This document shows positions 27,871 through 42,300 of a stretch of DNA of 64,000 nucleotides, piece by piece. The stretch is taken from NCBI RefSeq assembly GCF_950295315.1, contig NC_080171.1:114633064-114697063 (forward strand). The letters are read 5' to 3'. Origin of the DNA: Erinaceus europaeus (lineage: Eukaryota > Chordata > Mammalia > Eulipotyphla > Erinaceidae). Within the stretch, counting starts at the first letter, position 1; each line of letters starts with the position of its first letter. A model generated the notes under the pieces. That model saw only the letters and a list, made by a program, of their open reading frames with translations. It made no database searches and was not told the DNA's origin. The translations under genes were made by a program, and so were the position numbers.

Positions 27871-30328
27871 TGTGTGTGTGTGTGTGTGTGTGTTGGGGGG
27901 GCGGGGGAAGCCCGCAGAGGCGATAGGTCTCTCTGATGGGTCCTGAGCAAGGGAGTTGGAGTCACACACAGCTGCCCCACTGCCTGTCTGAGGCTCCTTT
28001 CAACATTTTGTGAAGTGGAGCTAGTAACAGAACCCCTTTTGTGGGGAGTTGCTGGAAAGATGAGATGAGCAGAAGCTGGATAAGTTGTGCCTAACAAGCA
28101 CTACTGTCACTTTTCTGGCACACATGAAGAAAGGCAATTCAGAGGTTTAGAGCCAAATAGCCCCCCCCCCCAAAAAAAAAAAAAAGACCTATATGGCAGT
28201 CCAGGTTGGACCTGCATGACCTTGGTGGAGGCCTGTTATGCTGTTCCTGTGCTGTGTGCTTTGGGCCAGCTGTAGAATAAATTTCCATCCATCGGGTAGC
28301 CCCTATTTTCTGCCTTTGCACTTTGTGACCCATTAGTAGAGCCAGGAAACTGAAGAACTGATCAAGATCTTGAGATGAATTATTAATGGGCAAGGCATAA
28401 CCTGAAGCTGCCCTTCCCTTGTGCAGTCTACTGGGTCCCCTTGTGTTTCAAGGTTGGGCAAGGCATCAATAACTGGCATGAGTCCCTTTTGTTGTTGGGT
28501 TATTTGGGTGGATCCTTCCCAAAGCAAGTATCAATATTTGTCTTCCAATTCTCAAGTAAGATAAGAATGGATGTTGTATCCACATTTTATATAAGACTAG
28601 GTCTTATAGCGCAGGCCATGTATTATTTATATTTATTTAGATAAAGAGAGATTGAGAAGGGAGGAGTGGTAGAGAGGGAGAAACACCTGCAACTCTGCTT
28701 CCCCTCTTGTGAAGCTTTCCTCCTGCAGGTGGAGACCAGGGGCTTGAACCTGGGTCTTTGTGCACTGGAATGTGTGCATATAACCAACCAGGTGCTCCGC
28801 CACCTGGCCCTGGCCATGTACTATTTCAAAGGTAGGTTCAGATGAAGGAGCACATCCTGGACTAGAGTAAAAAGGGTATTTAGGTTGGAAAATCATAGAG
28901 TCCAGGCACCTGACTGCTTTCTTCACTATCCCTGAAGCATCTTTCTGCCTCCAGGATAACACCACCACCCTCTAGCCCCCTGCACACATAGTTTGTGTGT
29001 GTTTTTTCCTTTTAAAACTTGACCAGATTCCCTGGACCTGTGTTCATTCTTTATTTTAAATTTGCTGTGCTGGGTGGGGGAGATAGCATAATAGTAATGC
29101 ACAGGACTTTCATACCTGAAGTCTGAGGTCTCAAAATTCAGTCCCTAGCACATATCATAAGTTGGAGCTGAGCAGTGCTCTGGTGGAAGTCCATCAATAG
29201 AAATAAGTTTGCTGGGAGTCGGGTGGTAGCACAGCAGGTTAAAGCACACGTGGCACAAAGCACAAGGACCAGTATAAGGATCCCGGTTTGAGCCCCCGGC
29301 TCCCCACCTGCAAGTGAGTCACTTCACAAGCAGTGAAGCAGGTCTGTCTTTCTCTCCTCCTCTCTGTCTTTGCCTCCTCTCTCCATTTCTCTCTGTCCTT
29401 TCCAACAACGACGACATCAGCAACAACAATAATAGCTACAACAATAAAAAACAAGGGCAACAAAAGGGAATAAATAAATATTAAGAAAAAAATTTAAAAA
29501 ATAATAAGTTTGCTGTACTAAATTCACTCCTGCTTGGTTATTGTTGGATCATTCAAATTGAAAATTGTCATTGCCCTCATCTTCTAAGAGAATGTTCCTA
29601 CCTTATGAAATGGTTGAGCAAACAAGGCTAGCGTGCCCTCGGTTGTACAGAAGCCTTCTCGTGAGCCTGGGCAACTAGGGAGGGGTAGAATTCCTGGCTG
29701 GTGACTTCCAGACCCCACCGTAGAAGAAGAGAAGGTGTGTCTGGTGGGACAGTGAGGTGGATGAGGAGAATAGTAGTTGCTGCCTACTCGGGATCGTGCG
29801 TATGCATAACCTCTGCCCAAGAGCTGGGCCTGTTGTTCAAGCCACCTCTTCCTTTCAAGGGAGAGAGTGCTGTTCTAGGTTTTGGGTAAGGCATCATTTA
29901 CTCGCAGAATTGAAAGTTTGTGCTCCCTCTCTCCGGGAGACAGAAGATGTTTTTTTCTGGCCAGCCAGCCCCAAGGTCTAGCATCTGCACTGACAGAACA
30001 CTTGATTATAAGGAGACAGAGAAAAAAGAGAGAGAGAGAGAGAGAGAGACACTTGTAGGAACTGGGCTAGGAAATGGCAGAGCAAAGGCGTATAGGGGGG
30101 CCTGGCCTGAGGTACATGCAGGGCTGGGTAGTCAGAGGATGCTGTGAGACCTGTGTGCGGAACTGTTGTTGACAGGCCACTGTCATGTTCCTCAGGGCCT
30201 GTCTCCACAGAGGATGAGGGGCACTCAGCCTGGTCCCCAGCATGTCTGTGGTCTGTACTTACTGCAACCAGTCATGTTATCAGTTGTTTCAGCGCCCGCA
30301 TCGTGCTGCTGCTGAACTGACTTTTATT

Positions 30329-30359
<31 letters not shown>

Positions 30360-33300
30360 TTGCCTCCAGGGTTATCACTAGGGCTTGGTGCCTACATTAC
30401 AAATTCACTGCTCCTGGAGGCCATCCCCTGCCCTCCCCCCCATTTTTATTGGATAGGACAGAGAGAAATTGAGTGGGGAGGGAAGACAGAGAGGGAGAGA
30501 GAAAGATAGACACCTGCAGACCTGCTTCACCGCCTGTGAAGTGACTCCCCTACAGGTGGGGAGCCGGGGGCTCGAACGAGTATCCTGGTGCTTTGTACTG
30601 TGTGTGCTTAACCCAGTATACCCCTGCCTGGCTCCCCCTGAACTGAGTTTTTCTCCCATATGGTTCCTTTCTTTCGTTTCCTTGGTGACTCAGGTTTGGG
30701 TCCCGTCCTCTGAAGGTCACTCAGTCTGGCTTGTCATTTGATCCTTAAGTGCCTTTCCTGGTGGGGGTGACTGGAGCCCGATGGCCTTTCCTGGGAACTG
30801 AGCTGCTCTCCCATGGGTGCAGGCACACACTTAACTGGCTGGTTTTTATTTGTTTCCTCTGTGGGATACATAGAGATGAGATTGCTAGCTGGGGAAACTA
30901 GATCACCACCACTCTGACACACGCAGAACTGGAGTCTCAGGTGTGTAAGTCCCACATCACCAGTTCAACAATTCCCTAAGTTGTGTTCCCAGTCCTTTTA
31001 CTTCTCTAAATTGTCGCAGACATTTTTCTTCTTGACAGAGGTGAAGTGAAAAGCTTGCCAGTGACATGTTTGTCAAAAGCAAGGAGGAAGCTGCTCATTC
31101 TAATCTTTCAGGTTTGGTTTTGTTTTTCTACCTGGATTACAGTTGGGGCTTGGTGCCTGTGGGACTTCAGTATTTTATTTTTTTTCTTTGAGAGAAAGAG
31201 AGAAAGGGGAGGAGAGGCACCTGCAACACTGTTTCACCACTTTTGAAACTTCTTTGCTACAGACTAGGGACCTGGAGTCTTGAAGCTGGGTTCTTGCCCT
31301 TGGCTACTTGTGGACTCTACCAGGGAAGCCACCGCCTGAACTTTCAGGTTTTATAGCCCAAGATTCTGGCTTCTTTCTGTCATGTAGTAATGCCCTGGGG
31401 GCCCCTGAGGGGCCTGGGTCCTGAGGGACGAGGTTCAAGCAGTTATGCACAGTCTGCTTCTCTTTGCATCTTGTGTTGTAGGGTTTCTGATTTGTTGGTC
31501 ATACTTTTTAATGGAGATGTTGGAAGCAAATAGTTCTGGTTCTGGGTTTTTTTGCTTGTTTGTTTGTTTGTTTACTATGGCATGTTTCCAAGTTCTGACT
31601 ACTCGCTTCTCTAATTTTCTCTTTTAAATTTTTTCTTTCTCCTTAACTTAGTTGAGTCTTACCTTTTTGTTCTTTTTTTTTTCTTTTTAATATTTATTTA
31701 TTTATTCCCTTTTGTTGCCCTTGTTGTTTTATTGTTGTAGTTGTTGTTGATCTCGTTGTTGTTGTCTAGGACAGAGAGAAATGGAGAGAGGAGGGGAAGA
31801 CAAAGAAGGGGAGAGAAAGACAGACACCTGCAGTCCTGTTTCACCGCTTGTGAAGCGACTCCCCTGCAGGTGGGGAGCCGGGGGCTCAAACCAGGATCCT
31901 TACACTGGTCCTTGTGCTTAGCGCCACCTGCGTTTAACCCGCTGTGCTACCGCCTGACTCCCGAGTCTTACCTTTTTGTTCTTTTTAGTATTGGGGGCTA
32001 GCTTTCTCCCTCAGGTAGAGGAGGAAGAGAGATGCACCATGCCCCAGCTTGTGACTTCTTTCTATTTTTTCCTGCAGTTGAGTGACAGTGTACAGCAAGC
32101 TAGGATTTGTTATTTGGACTGTATTACTTATGGGGGTTTTCTGCCCCGTGACTGGGCCAGGAGAATTGATTTCTTCTTTCCTAGCACCAGGAATCTCTAA
32201 GGTGGCATAACTACTTGGCATTCATCATTCCTTCTTCCTTGTGATTCGAGCTCAGTCAGAACAGAAGTGGCCCTGTTTAATCTTGTCTCCTGAGAGATAC
32301 ATGCCAGGAAGTGTCTCTGCCTGCTGCAGAGGGCTGATACCATAGGTCACCTGTCTCGTGTTTGTCTGGACACCTGCTAGGGCTGTAAGTGGCCCGAGAG
32401 GTGACCTGGACGGCCTGGATGTCTCTGCAGCCCTTGGCGTGCTGTTTCTCAACCTGTGTACGAGCCTCTCTCCGCTGCCCGCCCTGTGCCACCACATGGA
32501 AGACACCTGCATGGAGGAAGCATCATGAGAGGTGGAGCAGTGATGTGCTATCTGTTCTTCTTGTCTCTATCAGTTCTTCTCTGTCTCTCATCCTTCATCT
32601 TAAAAACAAAACAAAACAAAACTCTCATGCCTGAGGCTCTAAAGTCCCAGGTTCAATTCCCCCACACCACTATAAACCAGAGCTGAGCAGTGATCTGGTT
32701 AAAAAAAACAGAAAACGTGTAGACATCTGATTTCACACATTCCTCGCTACTGTTTAGTGTCTCGTTTGCATGGCACCAGGGAATGAGCTCAGGACCTCAC
32801 ACAGACCTGAGAGCCGACCTGGCCCAGTCTTCTGTTCATTTTTATTTCTTTTAAGATTGATTTAAATTTATTTAAGAAATATTTTATTTACTAACAACAT
32901 AGGGAGTGAAGGAGGATACCAGAGCTTCACTCTGGTGCATGGAATACTGGGGATTGAACTCAGGACCTCATGCTTCCACGTTCAGTACTTTACTCACTAC
33001 ACCACCTCCCAACCCCCCCCCCCCAACCGGCCTTTTTTTTTATTATTATTTAATTTATTAAGAGAGGGAGAGGACCAGAGCACCACTCTGGCATATGCGA
33101 TGCTAGGGATCAAACTCAGGACGTCATGCTTCAGAGTCCAGTACTTTATCTACTGCACTACTTCCTGGGCCACCTTTATTCTTTTTGAAAGAGAAGAAGA
33201 GAGCTAGTTAGAGAGAGAGGAGCAATACCATGGTCTGCTATCTACAGAGCCCTTCCAGTGCCAACCATGGTGCTTCCGGCTGGTGCTGGGGTTCAAAACC

Positions 33301-36300
33301 AAGTCCTTGCATGGCGGAAGGCATGCATTCTACCCTGGCCCCCATTCTTATCACTCTTCCTACTGCTACTGCAAGTTTCTCTGTCTACTAACAAGAAAGA
33401 GCACAAACCAGAGCATCAAGCATCACTCTGGCATGTGTGGTGATAGAACTGAGGACCTCATCCCTGCAGACCCTGTGTTGTACCATTCAGCAACCTCCCT
33501 ACCCTCACACAGGATTGTTTTACAAGGAAAGACTTTATTGTCTTTACAGTTGGTTGAGACTTGGTCTTGCAGGTCAAGCGTTTTTCTTGGAACTCTGATG
33601 AGACTTCTCTGCGGCTGCCTTAGCCCCACTTAGCGTGGGCAACTTGCATACTAATTGTGTCTTTCTGCTCACGTGGGCTTTGGTGGTTGCTTTCTCAGCC
33701 CTGTGGGTGTTGCTGGGCCCCCTGGCACAATGATCAGTGGGCACTCGAGGTCCAGAGCAGGTCAGCTGAGTGCTCCTGCTTGTGGAGACTGGCCTCGAGG
33801 CTGACCTTGTCGTTCTTGTGGGGCAGGTGAGCTAGTTTCTGGAAAGTGGGTCAGTTGACAAAGCCGCTGTCTTGAAGCAGACACATGTTGACACTCTGAG
33901 CAGAGCAGCGGAGTCCAGGCAAAAAGGGATATGCTTTTTGTGGGAGTAAGTTTCTGGAAAGTTCTTTCAAAGTAAGGTTTCTACATATCCTTTTTTCCCC
34001 TTCTATTTTGAGGGAATTGTAGTTTTATAAAAAATAATCCTTGTGGGTACCTGTGTCCCTCTGGACTTGGGAAGAGATGACTCTGTTGTTGACTGTGTTT
34101 GCCTCATGTCTGGACTTGAAGCTGAAGGAGATGACGTCTGACCAAGTCTCCCCTGCCCTGCCCTCCCTCCCTTTCTGTGCCCTGCCCTCCCTTCTCCTCC
34201 CCTTCCTTCCTTCCAGTATTTCTTTTTTGACTAAGATGGTGCCAGGGATTAAGCCTGGGACATCGGAGCCTCAAATATGAAAGTCTTTTTGCACAATTAC
34301 TATGTTATCTCCCCTGGGCTGTTATTATTTTTTAAATTATTTATTAGTGATTTAACAGTGATTTACAAACTTCTAAGCTAACGGGTTTAATTCCACACAG
34401 TTCCCACCACCAGAGTTGTGTCCATCCCCTCCAGAAGAAACTTCAGTAGTTCTCCCAAGGTCACGGGTATGGGCTGACTCTGTACCTACCTACCTACTTA
34501 CCTATTTGTTGCCCATTTTTTCTGCAGTCTTGCCTTCCTTTGTAAGTCACACCTACGCCTATTACTACTTTCAAGTCTCTTTCTTTTTCCCTCTTAATCC
34601 TTTTTCCTTTAATGCTTTCTCAGATTAGTGAAATAGTGCCTGACTCCCTCTGGCGTTTTCCAGATTTGCCTCCCTTTCAGTGATGGTATAAAAACAAAGA
34701 TTCCTGAGGACTGGGCAGTATTGAAGCAGGCTAAGCACACATGGTGCAAAGTGCAAGGACCGGCGTAAGGATCCCAGTTCAGGATCCCAGTTCGAGCCCC
34801 CGGCTCCCCACCTGCAGGGGAGTCGCTTTACAAGCAGTGAAGCAGGTCTGCAGGTGTCTGTCTTTCTCTCCTCCTCTCTGTCTTCCCCTCCTCTCTCCGT
34901 TTCTCTCTTGTTCTATCTTAAAAAGCAAAAACAACAACAACAACAACAAAACAAAGATTCCCGACCTGCCAGCGCCCATGTCCAGCAGAGAAGCAACTAC
35001 AGAGGCCAGACCTCCCACCTTCTGCATTCCATAATGATCCTGGGTCCATACTTCCACAAGGATAAAGAATAGGAAAGCTTCCAGTGGAGGGGTTGGGATA
35101 CAAAACTCTGGTGGTGGGAATTGTACCTCTCTTATCCTACAGTCTTGTCAGTCATTATTAAATCAATAAAAATGAAATAACAAAAAACAGTGATTTCTGG
35201 TGACAGATGGTTTATAAAGGTCCTGGTGGAATTGAAGATCAGAGCCCTCTGGTCATCTTCCCCTGTCTTACCCCCCCCCCCCCCGGGAGTATGGGCCAGA
35301 GTTCTTTTTGGGGTACAGAAGGCAGAAGGTCTGGCTTCTATAATTTCCTTCTCCACTGGACCTGGACGTTGGCAGGGCCATCCACACCCCCAGCCTGCTT
35401 CTGTCTTTCCCTAATGGGACAGGGCTCTAGGGATGTGAGGTTCCAGGACACATTGGTGAGGTCATCTGCCCAGGGAAGTCAGGATGGAATCATAGTAGCA
35501 CCTTCAACTTGGTGGTTGAAAGATAGTAAGCAGGACAAAATATTTAATAAATCGGAACCAAAGAGTAAGAATAGAGCAGATGACAGTAGGGACCCAAGGA
35601 TGGAAAAAAGTTAGTGTGTCTATTTGAGGTATGTTCCTAGAGGCCTGTGACTTTAGTAATTTTTTTTTTCGATTGATTTATTTTTTTTTAAATTTTATTT
35701 CTTTATTGGGGAATTAATGTTTTATATTCAGCAGTAAATACAATAGTTTGTACATGCATAACATTCCCCAGTTTTCCATTTAACAATACAACCCCCACTA
35801 TGTCATTTATCATCCTTCATGGACCTGTATTCTCCCTACCCACCCACCTACCCCAGAGTCTTTTACTTTGGTGCAATATGCCAATTACATTTCAGGTTCT
35901 ACTTGTGTTTTCGTTTCTGATCTTGTTTTTCAACTTCTGCCTGAGAGTGAGATCATCCCATATTCATCCTTCTGTTTCTGAATTATTTCACATAACAGGA
36001 ATTTTTCAAGGTCCATCCAAGATCGGCAGAAAACGGTGAAGTCACCATTTTTTACAGCTGAGTAGTATTCCATTGTGTGTATAGACCACAACTTGCTCAG
36101 CCACTCATCTGTTGTTGGACACCTGGGTTGCTTCCAGGTTTTGGCTATTACAATACAAATTGTGCTGCCAAGAACATATGTGTACACAGATCTTTTTGGA
36201 TGGATGTGTTGGGTTCCTTAGGATATAACCCCAGGAGAGGAATTGCAGGGTCATAGGGTAGGTCCATTTCTAGCCTTCGGAGAGTTCTCCAGACTGTTCT

Positions 36301-39300
36301 CCACAGAGGTTGGACCAATTGACATTCCCACCAGCAGTGCAGGAGGGTTCCTTTGACCCTACACCCTCTCCAATTTTTTCTTTTTTAAAACATTTTTTAA
36401 AAAATGTTTTATACTTATTATTGGATAGAGACAGAGAGAAATTGAGAGGGGAGGGAGAGAGAGAGAGACACATCTGCAGCCCTCATGAAGCTTTCCCCCT
36501 GCAGGTTGGGACCAGAGGCTTGAACCTGGGTCTTTGTGCAATGTAATGTGAGCACTTGACCAGATGTGCCACCGCCCGCCCCGCCCCCTTTTTAAAAGGA
36601 ATTCTTTAATTCTTTCTCATTTTTATTTTTCTTAGTGATAGATTTTTTGTTTTTAACCAGAGCACTGCTCACCTCTGGCTTATGGCGGTGCAGGGGATTG
36701 AACCTGGGACTTTCGAGCCTCAGGCATGAGAATCTCTTTGCGTAACCATTACGCTATGTACCCCCACCCAAAATTTTTTCTTGAGCCTGAGCTAATGTGA
36801 AGATGGAGTAGAAATACTGTCTGGGAGGACAGTTGGACCTTTACTTATTAATTTTTACTAAGGCACTGCTCAACTCTGGCTTATTTCAGGCATGAAAATC
36901 TTTTTGCACAATCACTATGATATCTCCACTGGATCCTCACTCATTAATTTTTATGAGAGCTCTGCTCAACTCTGGCTTATGCTGGTGTTAGGGATTGAAC
37001 CTAGGACATCAAGCCTCAGGCATGAAATCCTTTTATGTAAACAGCTATTCTATTTCTCTGGAACTTACTTCCTTCATGCCTACATGATTCCACCTCTCCA
37101 GAAGGACTGGTTTTTACTTTTTTAGACATAGGGTCAAAGGGAGGGAGGGATGGAGGGAGAGAGAGATGGGAAAGGCTGTTGCGTTGTCTGTGAGGCTCCC
37201 CTTTGCTCCCCTTTGCGTGGTGCTTCTTATAGTGGCTGGGGGCTCGGTCTGTGTCCTCGTGCACATGGCGATGTGCGCACTCACTCGTTGAGCCGTCTCC
37301 CAGCCCTCCGTCCCTGCAGGTCACCCCCATACTTCTTGATTTCAACACTGGAGTGATTAAGGGCTAAATGTATTATCCCACTGTTATAGTGAACAGGCTA
37401 GAACTGTTTGATTTACACAGTATCCTCACTTTGGTAAGACACTCATTGTATATTTTGTTAAACTGATAAATGATACAGCATTGTGAGATGATTTTTCTCC
37501 CCAGTATTAAAAGATTTTGAGTTGGAATCTCATTGTTTTTAAAATAATTAATTTTTTGTTAGCAATTTAATATTAGCTTGCAAAATTATGAGATAACAGA
37601 GGTATAATTCCACACCATTCCCACCACCAGAGTTCTGTGTCCCCATCCCCCACCCCCTCCATTGGAAACTAGTTCTCCCAAGGTCACAGATACTGGCTGA
37701 TTATAACTAACTGTTCCTGTCTCTCCATCTCTCTCTGTCGTATATTTATACATGTGTGTACAGACACACGCGCATATACACATGTACATACTCTTCTTCC
37801 TTGTTTCTTCCTTCCTGCCCTCTTTTATTTCTTTGTTTAAAATATTTATTCCCTTTTGTTGCTGTTGTTGTTGTCGTTGTTGGATAGGACAGAGAGAAAC
37901 GGAGAGAGGAGGGGAAGACAGAGAGGGGGAGAGAAAGACAGACACCTGCAGACCTGCTTCACCGCCTGGGAAGCGACTCCCCTGCAGGTGGGGAGCGGGG
38001 GCTCGAACTGGGATCCTGACGCCGGTCCCTGCGCTTTGCGCCACCTGCGCTTAACCCGCTGCACTACCACCTGAGTCCCTCTTTCTTTCTTTCCTTCTCC
38101 CTTTCTTTTTTCCTTCCTTCCTTCCTTCCTTCCTTCCTTCCTTCCTTCCTTCCTTCCTTCCTTCCTGTAGCTGGTTTATGGTGATGTGGGGGATTGAATT
38201 TGGGACTTTGGAGCCTCAGGCTTGAGAGTCTCTTTGTATAACCATTATGCTATCTACCCCTGCCCATTCTTTCTTTCTTTTTTAATATTTTATTTATTTT
38301 ATTTTTGAGAAAGATGCAGAGAGAGAGAGAGAAAGACACAGAAACACCAGAGCACTGCTCAGCTCTGGCTTATGGTGGTGTGAGGGATTGAACCTGGGAC
38401 TTCGGAGCCCCGGGCTTGAGAGTCTCTTTGCATGACCATTATGCTATCTACCCCCGCCTTGCCCCTTTTTCCCCCATGTTCCTGCCTTCACTTCCTTTCT
38501 AAGTTATACCCACACCTATACTACTTCTGCGTGCCCTTCCTTTTTCTTCTCTCAAACAAGAGAAACAATGCCTGGCTTCCTCTGGCTTTTTCCAGATTCT
38601 CTTCCCTTTTCTTTCAATGATGATATAAAAATAAGATTCCTGGTGAGAAACTGCTCAGGAACTGGTGGAGTTGGAGTTTAGAGCCCTCTGGTCATCTTCC
38701 CCTAACATTTACCTCCTCTGGGACAGTGGACCAAAATTCTTTATGGGGTGCACAAGGTGGGAGTAATTGCTTCTCTGCTAGACATGGGCATTGACAGGTT
38801 GATCCACACCCCCCAGCCTGATTCTGTCTTTCCCTAGTGGGGCAGGGCTCTGGGGAGGTGGGGTTCCAGGACACATTGGTGGGGTTGTCTGCCTAAGCCA
38901 TTATATAACCATTATGCTATCTCCCCTGCCTTATTGTCAGACCTGTAGATAGTCTCCAATTTATTTGGGATTGCACATAAAACTTACATATAGCAGCTAA
39001 AATCTATAGTTATTTTCTTCAGTCTAATGCTCTCCCAACTGAACTATTTCAGCAATGCTATGTAGTTATTTTCTTAAGGGGAATGCCTGGGAATGAACTG
39101 AACAGGTAGAGGGCACAGATTTCCTGGTGGCTTCTCAGTCTGAGAAATCCTTAGGCACGTCAGAAGTGCTGGCCACTCTTCCCTGCTCCATAGCCGGCCA
39201 CTCAACCATCTTTGTCCCAGACTTCGGGTGCTAATCAGATTTTGTTTTGTTTCTCTTAGCGTTGTGTGGTGCTGCGCTTCCTGAAGTTTCCTCCAAATAG

Positions 39301-42300
39301 GAAGAAGGTAAGACTGGGAGTTTTACCCCTCCAGACATAAAAATCTTGAACGGCTCATTACCACTACAATCGGAAAAGCAGTGTCACCGGTTCACACCAC
39401 ATATACGTGTTGTATCTGAGAATGGAAAGATGCACACGTGTGGGAAATGCCCCAGTTGCCTTACGAACAGGGTCAGCTTCTGCAGGTCCTGCGGGATTTT
39501 TCAGCACCCCTTTACCAGGCAGTTTTACACCAGAACAGCCGTGCAGGACCTTGTTGCTAGCTGCCATCTGTAAATTAATGAGCGGAGTCTCCACCCGTTA
39601 TTCTTAGCCTGTTGTCTCCGTTTTACTGATGCTATTTCATGCATTTATTTAGTTGTAAGCACAACAATGACTTATTATAAATGCATTCCCTTAAAAAAAA
39701 AAAAGAAAAGAAAAACTTTGAAAACTTCGGGAGAAGTATTAAGCTCATGGTAGAAATTTAAATATGATAGAAACACCCACTGTAGCTAGTGGTGTGTCCA
39801 TCAGGAGTGCTGAGCCGGGAGCTGCTCAGAGCCCTGTCTGTGGTATGCTTATGGCCAGCTCTCAGATTTGCCATGGGGATTTTTTTAAGCTCTACTGCCT
39901 CAGTTTCCCTGCCTGGCATTACATCTATGAGAATGAAGTTTATGCTGCTGTAGTAGATAATGTTTACAAGTCCCTACAGGCCGCTCGGACAGAGCACTGG
40001 CTTTTCACTGCCTGCCTTGTCCACATGAAGTCTCGTGGACACTCAGAAAGCTTCGCTGTTGTGTTGCATACCTGCTGCCCTCAAGGTGTTCCTCTACATT
40101 GCAGTGGCCTGAGATGAATTCTGAGTAGCCCTTCCTCTTTGTGGCTTCTGGGGGGAGGAGGCTCAGATAGTGCAGCTCTTACCTTCAAAAGGAGAAAAGG
40201 GCTAGTTGGGCGGGTTAAGCGCAGGTGGCGCAAAGCGCAAGGACTAGTGTAAGGATCCCAGTTCGAGCCCTGGCTCCCCACCTGCAGGGGAGTCGCTTCA
40301 CAAGTGGTGAAGCAGGTCTGCAGGTGTCTCTCTTTCTCTCCCCCTCTGTCTTCCCCTCCTCTCTCCATTTCTCTCTGTCCTATCCAACAATGATGACAAC
40401 AATAATAACTACAAAAACAATGAAAAACAACAAGGGCAACAAAGGAATAAATAAATAAAATAAATATTAAAAAAAATTTTTTTAAAGGAGAAAAGGCAGG
40501 GGAAGGGGTAAAAAAAGGAGAAAAGGCAGAGCCAGCCGCACCCTGCACCACTGCTAGTAGGTGGGTTGGAAACTGGGTACAGGATCTGGGTGTAGGAGAG
40601 ATGAGTCACCCTCATGTCTGAGTTAGGGAGAGATAGCGGGGGGGGGGGGGGGGGGGGGCAGCCACCGTCTGACTGGGGATGCCAGCACTCAGGGTTAGTG
40701 GCCTAGAATGAGAGGAGGGGATTAGGCCTGCCATGAGCTCTGAGGACAGGAGAATATGGCTTATGAAGGAGAACTGGTGGAGGTTTCTGCCTTCAGCACT
40801 GAGTTGATTTGCCAGTCCATGGTGGTTCTGTTTCTGCTCTGCTTCTACAGGAGGTGGGAACCTTAGAGGCAGCTCCGTTTTCTCTGCTCCCCACACCCCA
40901 CTCCATCTGCAGAGCCCAAGCTGAGGAAGGCCCAGCTTGCTTCCCACAGGGTGGTATCTGCCAGAGTAGCAGTTTGCCTTACTTGTTACATAAATGGCGC
41001 ACGGTCATACCAGCTGCACTGTTAGCCAGGAACTGCACGATGGCACTGTCAACCAGAAGAGTTTTTTGACAGCTCTGTGACCAGCTGTTTGAGTCACTGG
41101 TTTTATCTGAGCGTTTCTGCCACTGTCACATGGTCCGGCACTTCCAGCTGTCTGGTGAGGACACCCCCCCCTTCCTTTGGAGTCCCTGCCGTGGGTCATA
41201 CTGTGCAAGTGCCTTTTTGCGTCACCAGAAGCCCACAGCTAGTCTGCTCTTTAAGAGTCTCTGACTAGGAGAAGTAATCCATTCCCCAGCCTGAGCCCAA
41301 AAAGTAAAAGCTAAGTAAAGATCTAGTGATTTTGGGATATGAAAGTTTTTTGAGGTGGAATTCCTCAGGGAGTACACACAAGTAGAGTTTTCCTGTGCTG
41401 GGCAGGAGCAAATGTGGTTCTCATACTGGTGATTTCAAAACCACACAGGGGCCCGGGTAATGCAGAGACAGGCCTGGGGATAAACGCTCTGAAGGTCTGA
41501 TTCAACGGCGTGGTTCACCTCCCCGAGTCCAAGGTTACTGGCTTCTTCTGTGCCTATAGAGTGGCCACCTTCCATGTGATGGCGTATGTTGGCAGGCCTG
41601 TGCCCTTGGAGGCCCTGTCTCTCAGGCTTCATGTGGTTCTCTTTTACAGACTTCAGAAGAAACATTTCAGCATCTACAGAGCATAGTGGACTTTAGCAAA
41701 AATGTCATGAAGGAGTTTCTGGGGGAGAACTATGTTCATTGTGGGGTAAGTGATTTTTATGTATATGATCTAATCACGGATGTGTTCTTTATTAGTAACT
41801 CTGACTTCTCAGTTTTTCTTGGAAATTGATGCTTAATGGCAACTCCTAGTTCCCGAACTCCCAAGTGCTTCCCCTTTGCTTACTCTGTGGGGGAGCAGAC
41901 AGATCAGATCATCCATCACATCTTTCAGATCTCCAGCCGAGAAGCGTGAGTGTAGGAGAGACTGAGTGAAACCCCCACCTGGTGGAGCCACCCATCTCCA
42001 CCACTCTGACTCATGGAGCCACCCGGCTTGGTGAGGGCCTTCCAGCGAGGTCCAGGAAGACCACTGAGGGAAGTGAGGGAGAACCTGGGCCCCCCGCTAG
42101 TAGTTGTGCCCTGTGGTGGTGGGAGAGCCCAGCCATGGCCCAGGTGGAATGATGACCTGTGCCTGCCTGACAGGTGATCTGTATTTCAGGCTCTTTCTGT
42201 CTCAGGGAGCTTAGAGGAGTGTCCCTCACAGGTGAGGTCAGTTGTTTGGACGGGCTGTGAGTGGGAAGCCACAGGGTCTTAGACTCTGGTGCCTTTCCAA

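Noticed and set aside
35930..36187. Small gene on the - strand
   Set aside because: The motifs are those of the L1 ORF2 C terminus, followed by the L1 3' end.
39346..39573. 75-codon frame with CGKCPSC, possible zinc-binding exon
   Set aside because: Nothing like it is known in IPPK and it has no clear splice sites or partner. The normal exon 2 donor just upstream is good.
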